DNA of 64,000 nt from Bacteriovoracaceae bacterium (lineage in GTDB: Bacteria; Bdellovibrionota; Bacteriovoracia; Bacteriovoracales; Bacteriovoracaceae): the NCBI GenBank assembly GCA_947446575.1, contig CANFHC010000002.1, positions 102,690 to 166,689 on the forward strand, in the 5' to 3' direction. Shown one piece after another: positions 44,231 through 54,372 of the stretch; positions within the stretch are counted from its first letter, which is position 1, and each line of letters opens with the position of its first letter. Under the pieces are notes generated by a model. It did no database searches and had not been told where the DNA came from. It was given only the letters and a program-made list of their open reading frames with translations. Position numbers and translations under genes: made by a program.

Positions 44231-45079
44231 TTATTTTCTTACAAAAGTATAAATCTTTTTTAAGAAAAGTGATAGCACAAGTGCCACAAAGAGAGTGACC
44301 GCGAGAGTCGCGCCAGAAGGAAGTCCATAGGAATTGGCGAGAATAATTCCTAAGAGAGCAAAAAAGGTTGAAAAAAGCACACTCATGATAAATGCTTGTT
44401 TGACATTTTTACTAAATTTAAGTGCAAAAAATCCAGGAACCAAAAGAAGTGTTTCAATCAGAATTGTCCCTGCTAATTTAATGCTTGTTACAATTAAGAG
44501 AGCGAGCAAAATAAAAAAGAGGTAATGAAAAAACTTGGCATTTACACCACTCGTGATTGCTCCTTCTTCGTCATAAGTTAAAAAGAGCCATTTTTTAAAT
44601 GGAATAATGATAAGAGGCAGTGTCACAAGTAATAAAACTGCCGAAAGAATTAAATCTTCTTTAGTTAAAAGTAAAATATTTCCAAATAAAAAACTTAAAA
44701 GATCAGTTTTTGTTTTGGCAAATAGCGAATGTATAATTATTCCCAAGGCCATGGTGGACGTATAAAAAATCCCTATAAGTGAATCTGAAGGAAGCTTCTG
44801 ACGATAAGTTGAAAAAGCTAAAAAAAGCGTGCAAATGATAGTGATACCTAAGGTAGTGGAAAAAATAGCAAGAGAGCTTTCTGCAGAAAACAAACTTAGT
44901 GCAATCGCTAAGCCTAAAAGCGTAGAGTGGGAGATTGCTGATCCCATAAAGGCATTTTTTCTTGCAATTAAAAGGGGAGAGATTAGCCCACAAGTAATTG
45001 AGAGAAAAAGTGTTCCGACAATGGCGTAGAGTAAAAAATCGTAATGCAAAAAATCTTGCAGAGAGTGTAAAAAAAGCAT
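44231..45079 (-). CDS. znuB: Zinc/manganese-type ABC transporter permease
   Basis: A 282-residue ABC-3 family permease with about eight membrane segments. The N-terminus has FLSITCGLISPLLIARKNAFMGSAISHSTLLGLA in which the conserved G-x-x-x-P-L-L-x-x-R...F-x-G-x-A-I-S-H block is clear; LIGIFYTSTMALGI follows. Overlaps the ATPase gene by TAATG, and the operon order is znuA-znuC-znuB. The metal is inferred from the His-rich ATPase tail. Confidence 0.88.
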   Translation of the reverse strand: MLFLHSLQDFLHYDFLLYAIVGTLFLSITCGLISPLLIARKNAFMGSAISHSTLLGLAIALSLFSAESSLAIFSTTLGITIICTLFLAFSTYRQKLPSDSLIGIFYTSTMALGIIIHSLFAKTKTDLLSFLFGNILLLTKEDLILSAVLLLVTLPLIIIPFKKWLFLTYDEEGAITSGVNAKFFHYLFFILLALLIVTSIKLAGTILIETLLLVPGFFALKFSKNVKQAFIMSVLFSTFFALLGIILANSYGLPSGATLAVTLFVALVLSLFLKKIYTFVRK

Positions 45080-45915
45080 TATTTTTTTCTCCTCAAAAGG
45101 TTATGAGGATCTGGAGTCTTGTCGTGATCGTGATTACAATACAAGTGATCAGAGTGAGAATTTTCAGTATTGTTTTGCAAGTCGTTTTCGTGAATTAAGA
45201 GGTGTTCGAATTCACAATGATAAACATCTTCTAAAATATTTTTTGTTAAAAGATCGCGATGATCATGCCAGTGATAAGTTCTATTAAGACATAAAATCTT
45301 ATGACAATTTCTTATGATTTGATTGATATTATGATCGACAATCATAACAGCTGTTTTATCGCGAGATTTAATTTTCTCGATTATGCCCAAGAGTTGATCT
45401 TGTCCGTTGCTATCAAGTCCTTTAGTGGGTTCGTCTAGCAAAAGCAATTTAGGGCGATTGATTAAAGCACGGGCCAAAAGGACTCTTTGTTTTTCTCCAC
45501 CCGATAATTTTGAAATAAGAGAATCTTTTTTATGAAGAATTCCTACAAGTTCCAATAGTTCATCAACTTCTGTTGAAGAAATGTTTTTATATAGTGACTT
45601 AGCAAATTCCATGTACTCGCTAACTTTGACTGGCAAAATAGTATTCAGCTCACTGTTTTGAGGCACATATGAAAACTTCTCATACGGATAATTTTGATAG
45701 TCTTTTAAATTTTTATCATCAAAAAATAAATCTCCTGAATCAGCAGAAAGTAATCCTGCAATAATTTTCATGAGTGTGGATTTTCCACCACCATTGGGTC
45801 CTAAAACACCAAGGCTTTCACCTGCATGTAAAGAAAAGGAAATATCTTTGAGAGTAGGAGCTTCACCATTATAGCTAAAACAAATTTTCTCTGCTCGCAA
45901 GATTGTGTGTCCCAT
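45079..45915 (-). CDS. znuC: Zinc/manganese-type ABC transporter ATPase
   Basis: A 278-residue ATPase. Walker A is GPNGGGKST, the signature is LSGGEKQRVLLARAL, Walker B is LLLLDEPTKGLD, and the switch His follows in VDHN. The C-terminal 30 residues are rich in His/Asp/Asn (HSDHLYCNHDHDK), compatible with metal sensing or buffering. TAATG overlaps at both ends tie it to znuA and znuB. Confidence 0.9.
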   Translation of the reverse strand: MGHTILRAEKICFSYNGEAPTLKDISFSLHAGESLGVLGPNGGGKSTLMKIIAGLLSADSGDLFFDDKNLKDYQNYPYEKFSYVPQNSELNTILPVKVSEYMEFAKSLYKNISSTEVDELLELVGILHKKDSLISKLSGGEKQRVLLARALINRPKLLLLDEPTKGLDSNGQDQLLGIIEKIKSRDKTAVMIVDHNINQIIRNCHKILCLNRTYHWHDHRDLLTKNILEDVYHCEFEHLLIHENDLQNNTENSHSDHLYCNHDHDKTPDPHNLLRRKK

Positions 45916-46760
45916 TATTTTTTCTCTGATAGCTTGTTAAGCTTTTCGGTTAAATCGTTTAGAGCAAAAAAGGGAGTATTATCATTGGATTTAGCCGTAT
46001 CTAATTTTATCACTAAATCATTTACTCTTATTTTGCTAAGAATATTTTGCGGAACATTTATGTTTGCTTCGATGACCCAAATGACTATTGGGGCTCGAAG
46101 GGAATCATACATTTTTTTGATTGCCTGGGCACTTGTTTCTTCATGATGGCCAGAACCTTTTATTGCCACAATATTATGATTTGGGTCTAAGTTTTTTAGT
46201 AGCGGTAGAAGAGCATCATGAGTCAGAATAATAGGGAACAATGTTTTTCTCAAGGCAAGGTTTAAATTGGATTCAGTAGAAGTGGAATTACATGATTTTG
46301 ATGCCAAAAGACCAAGTCCTTGGGCCTTAAGTTCTGACTCTAATTTTGTTTTCATCAAGCAATAAATTTTTGGGTACAACCAAAAATGGGAAAGAACTTC
46401 GGGAGTTGCATTCGGGTAAAGTGTAGTCATAGTTTTATCAAATAACAGTGAGATTGTTTTGAGTGTTGGGTTTTTGCTACGTTGGAAATTTATTTTTTTA
46501 ATCCATGGATTTAGTTCTGTTGGCCCAGTTAATAATAGGGACGCACTCATTAGGTTTTTTATTTCAGTAGTACTAGGTTCAAATTCATGAGGATCGCCTG
46601 AAATATTAACGAGGCTTTGAGTATTTAGATTTGTAATTTTATTTTCTTGGGCAATGATCTCTGCCAATTTGCAAAGCTCTTTATGAGAACAGTAAACTGT
46701 TCCAAAAGCGTAAGCATTAGATCCAATTAAACAAAGAATGGCGACGATGAAAAGTTTCAT
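45915..46760 (-). CDS. znuA: Metal-binding periplasmic protein of the ZnuA family
   Basis: A 281-residue protein with signal peptide (MKLFIVAILCLIGSNAYA). NISGDPHEFEPS carries the first metal-ligand His58 (after G-D-P-H-E-F-E-P-S) with LLTGPTELNPWI after it; SHFWLYP and KGSGHHEETSAQAIKKM follow as later candidate ligand loops. The usual His-rich flexible loop of ZnuA is not seen, so Mn or Zn remain possible. Initiates the znuACB operon. No zur box found upstream. Confidence 0.85.
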   Translation of the reverse strand: MKLFIVAILCLIGSNAYAFGTVYCSHKELCKLAEIIAQENKITNLNTQSLVNISGDPHEFEPSTTEIKNLMSASLLLTGPTELNPWIKKINFQRSKNPTLKTISLLFDKTMTTLYPNATPEVLSHFWLYPKIYCLMKTKLESELKAQGLGLLASKSCNSTSTESNLNLALRKTLFPIILTHDALLPLLKNLDPNHNIVAIKGSGHHEETSAQAIKKMYDSLRAPIVIWVIEANINVPQNILSKIRVNDLVIKLDTAKSNDNTPFFALNDLTEKLNKLSEKK

Positions 46761-46803
46761 GATTGGGCCAACTTATCACATAACTAAACGAGCTGAAAAT
46801 GGA

Positions 46804-49800
46804 TTACTTACAGTAGTAGTGATGATTCCACTTAAAGCCGCTATCAAAAGGCACTTTTCCGACATTGGTGTCAGAGCTTTGGAAATCTAGGACTGAGTCA
46901 ACGATACTCATTGGGAAATAGTCTTCCAGATTACCAGTAGATCCAGATTGAACAGTGTATGAGCCAGAAAATGGCTCAGGAGGGAAGGCCCCAAAAGCTC
47001 CGCCTGTTGCGGGTTTCCCGCCATCACAATACGCAATGCCTAAAGCGACTAATTTATCGTAAGTGGTTCCGCGGAATTTTGGCTCTCCTGTTGTTGGCAC
47101 AAAATCAACTTCGGCGACTGTTCCTTTAACAATTAATCCTCCGCCAGGTTGGTCATCGCCCACACCTTCATTTGAGACAAATTTATTAAAGTAAACGTTT
47201 AAGTCAGTGCCTTTTGGAAGTTTGCAAATTGAGGATTTTCCGTCAGCACTATTGAGAGCATAGCCAGAGCAGCATTTTGCAGCTGCACCTGTCGACTTTC
47301 CTAATGGAGTACAACAAGTGAAATCTTTTGATGAAAATACCGGTGAATGATCTAGTTTATCTTGGAATGAAAAACGTTTTTCAATATTACCAATGTTGAT
47401 TGAACTGTCAGCAGTCGTTGAAGACAAATCTTCATTGTTGTAAGTGATAACAGTGTCTTCATTATATATTCCAGCAGCAGTGAAGTTTGCTCTTGTCGTG
47501 TTTGTAGTAGCTGTCGACTTAAATATTCCAGGAACTAATTTTGATTGATCGTTGTTGCAGTAAATAGGTTCGTAAGTGATTTGTGGAATACCGATTAATT
47601 CCATACGAGCAAGTTTACTTAAGTAGTAAAGTGCATTTCCAGGTTGAGCAGTAATTTTATTTTTCTTTACTTCGATTGGTTTAAAATCGATAATAATTCC
47701 CGCATATTTCCATTTATTGGCAGGATCAGGAGTTATGTCAGCATGGACGTTCATCACTGGACGATTACCAGTCTTCGAGTTTTTAGTAATACACCAAGTA
47801 TCATTACTTACGAGTCCATCTATAGGAGCTGTTGGATTTGCTGCACCAGAGACATTGATAACATCATTACATTGAGTGCTCGTAGCTACGTTGTTTGTGA
47901 TATCTACGACCATTGGTAGAGTCGGAGCATCGTAAAAATACTTAATCTGTACTTTATTAATATAGCTTGCATTACGAGTTGTCCCATCCCAACCAACGAA
48001 CGCCGGTAAATACATTTCAACACCGTAATCAAATCCTTTATCAGTAAAAAAGTTATAAGCTTTATTTGTTCTCTGATCCACATCATAAGGGACAGGATTA
48101 AAATAATAGGGAAGTGGAGCATAGGGTGCATCCGCATTTAAAACTTGATACCATGGAGTTGATCCATCAATGGGATCCGCTGTTGGTGAAGTATTAATGC
48201 GTGAATATCCAGAGGCTGGAGCTGATAAATAAGGATCTGTCGCAACTTTATCAGAAGGGTCATAAGTAAGTGGAGCAGTAATTGAGAATCCGTTAGAGTC
48301 TTGATAAGGCACTTGCATACAACCACCAATATCTGGTGATTTACAGAAAAATTCATACTCGCGAGTATAAGATTCAGGAGCAACTTGATCAGCAACTTGT
48401 GTGCTGTATGTTGAATCGGCCAGAGGGGATCTGAAATTTAAACAGGTGAAGTTGTTTGCATCTATTGTTAAACGATTTCTTACTTTCCAATCATGTGTTC
48501 CGTCGGCAAATTTACGAATAAAACCACCACCACAACATGTAAGGGCTCCTGTTTCGTTAATAACTCGCCATTGATTAGGAGCGGGTTCTGCATTGGCCAA
48601 TACTTTTGGAATTGTCGTACTATCGTTGATTGCTTCTTTAGAGATTGAATAGCGTGAGTAGCGGTTAACCGCTTGAGGATTAAGGAATGCAAATTTACTA
48701 GTAATTAAGTTAGCATTTGTTCCAGCGTTATCTGGAACGATTGTACTTGGTCCTTGTGTTACCATCGTAAAATCTTTTCCTATTTCTCGACAACATCTAT
48801 TGCTATTTAATTTATAATCTAAATACTTAGTAGTTCCTATTGTTGGAACAGGTTCACCTTGACCACAGATAAGTGACTCTCGCCAATATTGTTGCTCTCC
48901 TTCAGTTCCACCAAAATATTTTATATCCATTGATCCTACTGCATCTTCATGCATTTTGTTTGGACCACAATCTAAATCTGTATGACAAACAGACCCTGCT
49001 CTTCTAAAGCAAGCATCTTGAGCAAGAGTTGGTTGAGTAATATTTTGTAGATTTAAGAGTGAAAGACCTTCAATGTTTTTAAAAGCAGAAACATTGGTTG
49101 TTATGTGTTTTGATTCTCCACCACAAGAGTTTTGGGTTTGTCTTAAATCATCTACTCCAGCAGAGCCAGGCACTACGTAATTTAAAGTGTCATCAAACGC
49201 GGGACAAGTTAAAAAACGTGTCGTCCCGCTGAGGGCTGAGTTACAAGAGCTGATTTGAGAAATATAGTCGGTACGTTTGCCAGCGTCTTGCCCGCCGTGA
49301 GCTGTGAGATCGTCAGTTGATAGCAATTTCCCTGGGCGACAAATACCCATATCATCGCTTTCTGCGCTTGATAACCCAATAGCATTTAGAGCATTATATT
49401 TAATATTTGATTTTATTTCATCAGTAAGTGGCTTGTTGGCTGTTACGTAATTTAGTGGTCTACCTAATATATTTGCGTCCATTCCGAATAGAATGTCATC
49501 AAGTTCATTGGGAGAACGAGCAACTTCTTCGTTAAATTTACTCAAGTCAATTGAAGCGCAATAAAAATTTGGTGCACAAGTCAGACCTTTTTTGGTTGCA
49601 TCGGTTAAAGTTGAGTAGTTGCGTTTACAAGGAGCTCCTTGCCCGCGATAGGTACATCTTTTTCCATTTGTTGTACTGATGGTTGTTTGTAATATTTCAA
49701 AGAGTGAGCCAGACTTTTCTTGGTTGGCCGATTCTTTTCCATCACTATCAAATAGTGGCCATTTTGTTTTAAATTGAGAAACGTCTGTGCATGTATATTC

Positions 49801-51966
49801 CCAGCCAAGTTGAGAAACGCAATCAGCATCCGTCGAGCATTGATGAAATTTCTGGCAAGTGGCTCCTGTATTTTGACGAGGATCTACAAGAGAGATATCT
49901 GGATCATAATCATAATCTGCAGCAACGTTGGCAGAAAAATCTGGAATGATATTTACAATCGTATCTGTTTTATCTGAAAGATCTAAGAATGAAGAGTTGA
50001 GTGCAAGAAATAGTTTTGTGCTTGTTGCAGTGGCTCTTCTTCCTGTGCCAATTGCAAACCAAGTCACTCCATCAAATGATCCGATGAGGGCACCCTTGTT
50101 AAACCCATACCAATCTCTTTGATATCCATTTACATAGAAAGCAGCCTGCGTTTTTAATCGATTTAATCGTTGTGTTTGAAGAACTGTATTTTTTTGATGA
50201 GCAAGAGGAAGCATGGTTACTGGGACATAACAAGCGCGACCAAATTTTGTGTCTTCATAATTTCCAAATGTAGAATTTGCCGAATAAGTATCTCTAGACG
50301 TTGTGTATCCGGAAGCTTGTAAACCAACCCCGCGCTGACTAGTTGGATGCGCAGTGAATGACTGAAACCAGCTGTCTTTTGCACATTTCGAACAAGGTGT
50401 AAAATATCCGCTAGTCGCAGAGAGAATATAAGTTTTTCCTAATTCAACCGTAACTTCTTTTGCTGGAAGTGTATGACTTAGATCAACAGTCATTTTACCA
50501 ATAACAGAATTGACGTTGAACGAACCATTAACAGGCCCAGCTTTATTGTATTCATCTAAGTAATAAAAGTCGTCACCTTCTTGAGTAGTTAGAGGTGCAG
50601 TTGTTTGTAATCCAGCGAGGTCATCAAAATTGTCACCGGCCTTCGTGAAAAAACGGTGGGGAGCACTTCTATTGGGTACACTCACATTTAAATTAGTTAT
50701 TGGCCCGATAGGATTAGCTGGGGCTGGTGTATAGCAAGCAAAGTCTGTAATGTTAGCGTTTGATTGAAGAGCTCCCGATTTATAAACTGGAACAATTCCC
50801 CAATCAGGACATTTCACTGCCATCTCGCTGTCACTGGCCGTGCATCCACAAGCGATAGATAATTTCTTTTTTGTTGCTGTATAGTAAGCGGTATTACAAG
50901 TAACTGTGTCGTATAAAGAAGCATTTAAACTAGCAAGAGAATCGACAAATGTTACGTGGTCAGATTTTAAAACATAATAAACATTTTCGCCTTTAGTTTT
51001 AAAATCAGAAATACATTTCCAGTCACTGGCATATGCGTAAATTCTGTCTTGAGCAACACTTCCAGGAGTTTTTGTGACTGGCGGTGTAGCTACAGGTGTA
51101 TGAGCAATGTTAGAACATACATAATAAATATTCGGATAATTAATGAAGGCCAATGGATTGGCCGCTACTTCTGAAGATGCCTGAGGATATTGTAAGTCAG
51201 ACTTCGCATTAGTTTTTTCTGCCGCATCTTTTACACACTGACCAGAGATGCAGCAATCGAAACCTTTGGCCCCACATGAACTATTTGTGCATGAACTTGT
51301 TGGGTCTGTTGAATTCGAAGTTAGATCAACTCTGATTAAAATAGAAGCTAGGTCCAAAGAAGTTGATTCAATTTTTAAAAGACTTGATGTCTTTGCTTCA
51401 TAAAGATTTAAATTACTAGTGGTCACTAATCCAGTGCAATTTGTACAGATATTTGGAAATGAAAAAACGGGTGTAGGAGCAGGTATAACAACATTGCTAG
51501 TAGCGAACTGACATGCACTTGTATTGTCACTATCGCTGGCGATATCTAAGCGTAAAATTCTTTCAATCGCTTTTGTCGATGTTGTAAAATAAATTGGAAT
51601 AGCACGCACTCGAATCTGTTTGTAAGATGCCGTTGAGAAATTTCCGACCATACAAAATTGTTTGCGGTAATATTCAATACCGCTTGTGTCTTTAGCGGAT
51701 AAAAAATCATGCACTGATTTTCCACGTAGATAAATTGTATCTTGACTGGTTTTATTAACAGTAACTGTTCCTGTCACTTTAGCTGTTGTGTACCAGTAAA
51801 GTTGTTCATCGCTAGCAAAAGTTGGATAGATTGTAGCAGTAGTTGTTTTCTTTGTAGTTGTTGTGGCAGAAGAGACTGTACTTTTTCTGCCACTACTTGG
51901 CGCTTGAATACAACCTTGTAAAACAAATAGAAAAATCATGAATAATGAACTAAAGATAGCTTTCAT
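46804..51966 (-). CDS. Very large Cys-rich lipoprotein
   Basis: A 1,720-residue protein with signal ending in LQGC (Cys19), so lipidated. A Ser/Thr-rich region follows, with K-T-T-T-A repeats. Dozens of Cys occur in small blocks such as CSTDADCVSQ, GSVCHTDLDCGPNK, CCGGGFIRKF and CCTPLGKSTG, which suggest many small disulfide-linked modules; short similar C-x5-C-x-like blocks repeat. There is no recognised enzyme domain. The ATG at 51966 is used instead of a TTG at 51969. Its surface exposure is inference from the lipobox and size. It is possibly unique to a few relatives. Confidence 0.8.
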   Translation of the reverse strand: MKAIFSSLFMIFLFVLQGCIQAPSSGRKSTVSSATTTTKKTTTATIYPTFASDEQLYWYTTAKVTGTVTVNKTSQDTIYLRGKSVHDFLSAKDTSGIEYYRKQFCMVGNFSTASYKQIRVRAIPIYFTTSTKAIERILRLDIASDSDNTSACQFATSNVVIPAPTPVFSFPNICTNCTGLVTTSNLNLYEAKTSSLLKIESTSLDLASILIRVDLTSNSTDPTSSCTNSSCGAKGFDCCISGQCVKDAAEKTNAKSDLQYPQASSEVAANPLAFINYPNIYYVCSNIAHTPVATPPVTKTPGSVAQDRIYAYASDWKCISDFKTKGENVYYVLKSDHVTFVDSLASLNASLYDTVTCNTAYYTATKKKLSIACGCTASDSEMAVKCPDWGIVPVYKSGALQSNANITDFACYTPAPANPIGPITNLNVSVPNRSAPHRFFTKAGDNFDDLAGLQTTAPLTTQEGDDFYYLDEYNKAGPVNGSFNVNSVIGKMTVDLSHTLPAKEVTVELGKTYILSATSGYFTPCSKCAKDSWFQSFTAHPTSQRGVGLQASGYTTSRDTYSANSTFGNYEDTKFGRACYVPVTMLPLAHQKNTVLQTQRLNRLKTQAAFYVNGYQRDWYGFNKGALIGSFDGVTWFAIGTGRRATATSTKLFLALNSSFLDLSDKTDTIVNIIPDFSANVAADYDYDPDISLVDPRQNTGATCQKFHQCSTDADCVSQLGWEYTCTDVSQFKTKWPLFDSDGKESANQEKSGSLFEILQTTISTTNGKRCTYRGQGAPCKRNYSTLTDATKKGLTCAPNFYCASIDLSKFNEEVARSPNELDDILFGMDANILGRPLNYVTANKPLTDEIKSNIKYNALNAIGLSSAESDDMGICRPGKLLSTDDLTAHGGQDAGKRTDYISQISSCNSALSGTTRFLTCPAFDDTLNYVVPGSAGVDDLRQTQNSCGGESKHITTNVSAFKNIEGLSLLNLQNITQPTLAQDACFRRAGSVCHTDLDCGPNKMHEDAVGSMDIKYFGGTEGEQQYWRESLICGQGEPVPTIGTTKYLDYKLNSNRCCREIGKDFTMVTQGPSTIVPDNAGTNANLITSKFAFLNPQAVNRYSRYSISKEAINDSTTIPKVLANAEPAPNQWRVINETGALTCCGGGFIRKFADGTHDWKVRNRLTIDANNFTCLNFRSPLADSTYSTQVADQVAPESYTREYEFFCKSPDIGGCMQVPYQDSNGFSITAPLTYDPSDKVATDPYLSAPASGYSRINTSPTADPIDGSTPWYQVLNADAPYAPLPYYFNPVPYDVDQRTNKAYNFFTDKGFDYGVEMYLPAFVGWDGTTRNASYINKVQIKYFYDAPTLPMVVDITNNVATSTQCNDVINVSGAANPTAPIDGLVSNDTWCITKNSKTGNRPVMNVHADITPDPANKWKYAGIIIDFKPIEVKKNKITAQPGNALYYLSKLARMELIGIPQITYEPIYCNNDQSKLVPGIFKSTATTNTTRANFTAAGIYNEDTVITYNNEDLSSTTADSSINIGNIEKRFSFQDKLDHSPVFSSKDFTCCTPLGKSTGAAAKCCSGYALNSADGKSSICKLPKGTDLNVYFNKFVSNEGVGDDQPGGGLIVKGTVAEVDFVPTTGEPKFRGTTYDKLVALGIAYCDGGKPATGGAFGAFPPEPFSGSYTVQSGSTGNLEDYFPMSIVDSVLDFQSSDTNVGKVPFDSGFKWNHHYYCK

Positions 51967-52162
51967 CAATCTACTTATCGTCCTTTGATCAAACAGTTCT
52001 GAAAGAGTTTATAAAAGCGTGACTTACTAGGAATATTTTACCGTTAAAAGGTGGCAAAATTTTGATGAAATGAGCAATTTTGAAGTGTTCCGGTAATGCA
52101 TTGTAATCTTTAGCAAAATTGTCCAGATTAAGAGAGACCAACTTTTTTAGCTTTTTTCAATT

Positions 52163-52180
52163 TGCCCACATTGGTGGGCA
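52163..52180 (-). terminator. Hairpin after the 677-residue gene
   Basis: A 7-bp stem tgcccac/gtgggca with a 4-base loop, two bases after the stop of the secreted coiled-coil gene. No T-run follows on the minus strand. The rest of the 212-base gap 51970-52181 is AT-rich without a gene. Confidence 0.5.
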
Positions 52181-52181
52181 T

Positions 52182-54215
52182 TTATTTAGAAAAGTTGAAA
52201 CCGTTATTAGATAAGAATGGGTTACTTAAATTGAAGCTAGAATTTGGAAAATAGCTCCCTTGAAAATATGGAAAATTAGACCATGGTGATGAAGCTGAGT
52301 ACATATAGTTTAATTGTTTTTGATAAAGAGCTTGATTGGTCATGATATCAATTTGGTTTGACAGTTGCATATTACCCAGCCAAACAGGAAAAATTTTACT
52401 CACACTTTGGCTAAGTCCTTCGGCAAAAATGCGTGAATTACTTTTCTTTTCATAAACATCATATCCAGCTTTAGATCTAGGATTATATTCTACCCAATAC
52501 TTATTATTAAATTCTTCCCAATCTTTAGCTTCTCGCTGATTTTGAATTTCAGAGTTGTATTGTCTTACTTTTTGACAGACTTCGTTTGTGTCACTATCTT
52601 GTGAAGCGGACATATTTTGACAATAACTAGAATAAACTTTTAATTCATCTTTTGAAAACAATCCTAATTCACCCTTAGTATTACTTACAGCGTTGCCACG
52701 TTGCAGTCGTCCTAAGATGCGCGAAAAATCCTGTGATAAACTCGCAACTTTATCTGCTGGATTGCCAGCGTCAGTGGCAAAATCGCATTTTAAATAGGCT
52801 AAATTCGAAACTAATTCGTTGATACCAGCGTTTGGACAACCTCTTATATATCTTTGAATGACGAATTGTTTTAATTTTTCTTTTCTTTCAAGCTCAGGAT
52901 TATGATTCAAAACTTTGTCGAGCTGCTCTTTTAATGCATCAGTTTGAGCAGTTAAGTTATTTTTAACTGTGTCAGCTTTGTCTGCTAGAGATTGAACGAT
53001 GTTATCACAAATCTTAACTTGCTTTTTAAACTCATCTCCTGTTTTTTCTTTGGAAATACGACATTCTTTCACAAAGGCCTCATACTCAATATTTGTAAAA
53101 CCAAGAGGTGCAAATCCATTTGGAGTGACGGATGAATCGGCAGACGGATTTAATTTTTTAAAAAGTTTTTTACTGTAGGCTTCAACTTCGTCTAGTTTAT
53201 TATTTAGAATGTCACGATTACTTTCTTCAACTTCTTTCAACGGATCATTGTAAAAAGTTAGTAGAGAAGTTAAATTTTCACCATTGTCTTTTGTAATCTG
53301 ATTTTTTACGATAGAGAGCTTATCTGCTAAATCATCTCTAACGTCTGATGATTCTTTACCTAAAAGATCTTTTAAAAAATCTTTTTTATTAGGATCGGAT
53401 AATAAATGGATGCATGAATTATCTGCATTGTTTAAACATTTAGCCAGCTCTTCTCTGGAGCTAGAGTTTTCTAGAAGTGATAAAAAAGTTTCTGATTTTT
53501 TCGTAAGTGTCTCAAGTACCGCATCAGGATCTAAGGCCGTTGGTACTGAGTTTAGAATCTCTTTTACATCGACGATAACGCTTTTTTTATTCACGTCAGT
53601 GATTTGTGTCATGGCATTAGAAAAATTTAACAACGTATCGTTGATGCTCTTGATTTCAGTGGACCAATATTTCTTCATTATAACGTTTGTGGTTCCGTAG
53701 CGTCTGCAAATATTCAGGCTTAGATTTAATTTATTTTCTTCTGTTTCTTTACATAAAATTTCGATAGTTGGAGCATTGTTAGAATCTATTTTATTTTCTT
53801 TCATTAATAACGAAATTGCATTCATTGCTAAATTTGTTTTCAAAAGTTGCTTAAACTTGTCAATTGTTTTTTTCTTACTACTGGTAACAGCAAAGGCAAT
53901 GTCTTTTTCTGTGGCAATGGACTCAATAGAGTTTAAGTAATCGGCGCGAATGTTTTTCATATCGCTAATTATTTTTTTCTTTGCTTCTAATTCATTAATA
54001 TTTTTTTTAAGTTCTTCAATTTTATCTAAATCGCTTTTTGTCATTTCATTTAAACGATCAATTCTTTTCTTAGCTCCTTCTTCGCAAAATTTTTCGCGGT
54101 CATAACCATTCTCACTTACTCCAGAAGTAATTCCTGGTATTTTATCCCCTGCTAAAGACAAGTGATCTAGTAGTGAACAAACTAGAAGTGCGAAAAAAAA
54201 TTTAACATATTTCAT
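52182..54215 (-). CDS. Large secreted coiled-coil protein, unknown
   Basis: A 677-residue protein with signal peptide (MKYVKFFFALLVCSLLDHLSLAG). The mature part is dominated by helical, charged heptad-like sequence (RIDRLNEMTKSDLDKIEELK, SKEKTGDEFKKQVKICDN). The C-terminus turns to Ser/Asn/Phe-rich sequence (NFPYFQGSYFPNSSFNLSNP). Several Cys are scattered. No recognised domain. It lies upstream of the large lipoprotein gene on the same strand and may be expressed with it. Confidence 0.72.
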   Translation of the reverse strand: MKYVKFFFALLVCSLLDHLSLAGDKIPGITSGVSENGYDREKFCEEGAKKRIDRLNEMTKSDLDKIEELKKNINELEAKKKIISDMKNIRADYLNSIESIATEKDIAFAVTSSKKKTIDKFKQLLKTNLAMNAISLLMKENKIDSNNAPTIEILCKETEENKLNLSLNICRRYGTTNVIMKKYWSTEIKSINDTLLNFSNAMTQITDVNKKSVIVDVKEILNSVPTALDPDAVLETLTKKSETFLSLLENSSSREELAKCLNNADNSCIHLLSDPNKKDFLKDLLGKESSDVRDDLADKLSIVKNQITKDNGENLTSLLTFYNDPLKEVEESNRDILNNKLDEVEAYSKKLFKKLNPSADSSVTPNGFAPLGFTNIEYEAFVKECRISKEKTGDEFKKQVKICDNIVQSLADKADTVKNNLTAQTDALKEQLDKVLNHNPELERKEKLKQFVIQRYIRGCPNAGINELVSNLAYLKCDFATDAGNPADKVASLSQDFSRILGRLQRGNAVSNTKGELGLFSKDELKVYSSYCQNMSASQDSDTNEVCQKVRQYNSEIQNQREAKDWEEFNNKYWVEYNPRSKAGYDVYEKKSNSRIFAEGLSQSVSKIFPVWLGNMQLSNQIDIMTNQALYQKQLNYMYSASSPWSNFPYFQGSYFPNSSFNLSNPFLSNNGFNFSK

Positions 54216-54297
54216 AAACTATTCCTCAAGAAGGATTTCACTCTATCCTATCGGATGTCCGAGTTTTTTACTAAAGTTGAAGAATCTAGTTTGATGA

Positions 54298-54318
54298 AAG
54301 ACCCAGAATCAGGGTCTT
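54298..54318 (-). terminator. Terminator-like hairpin after dusB
   Basis: A 7-bp stem aagaccc/gggtctt with 7-base loop, 55 bases beyond the dusB stop on the minus strand. The T-run is short (ttt), so activity is likely moderate. Confidence 0.6.
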
Positions 54319-54372
54319 AGTTTTATTGAAATATTAGGGGATTAAAAAAGAAGTGCCATGAATTCGAGGCAA

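Noticed and set aside
46761..46803. Zur box upstream of znuA
   Set aside because: The region is only 43 bases and contains no long dyad with the expected Zur pattern.
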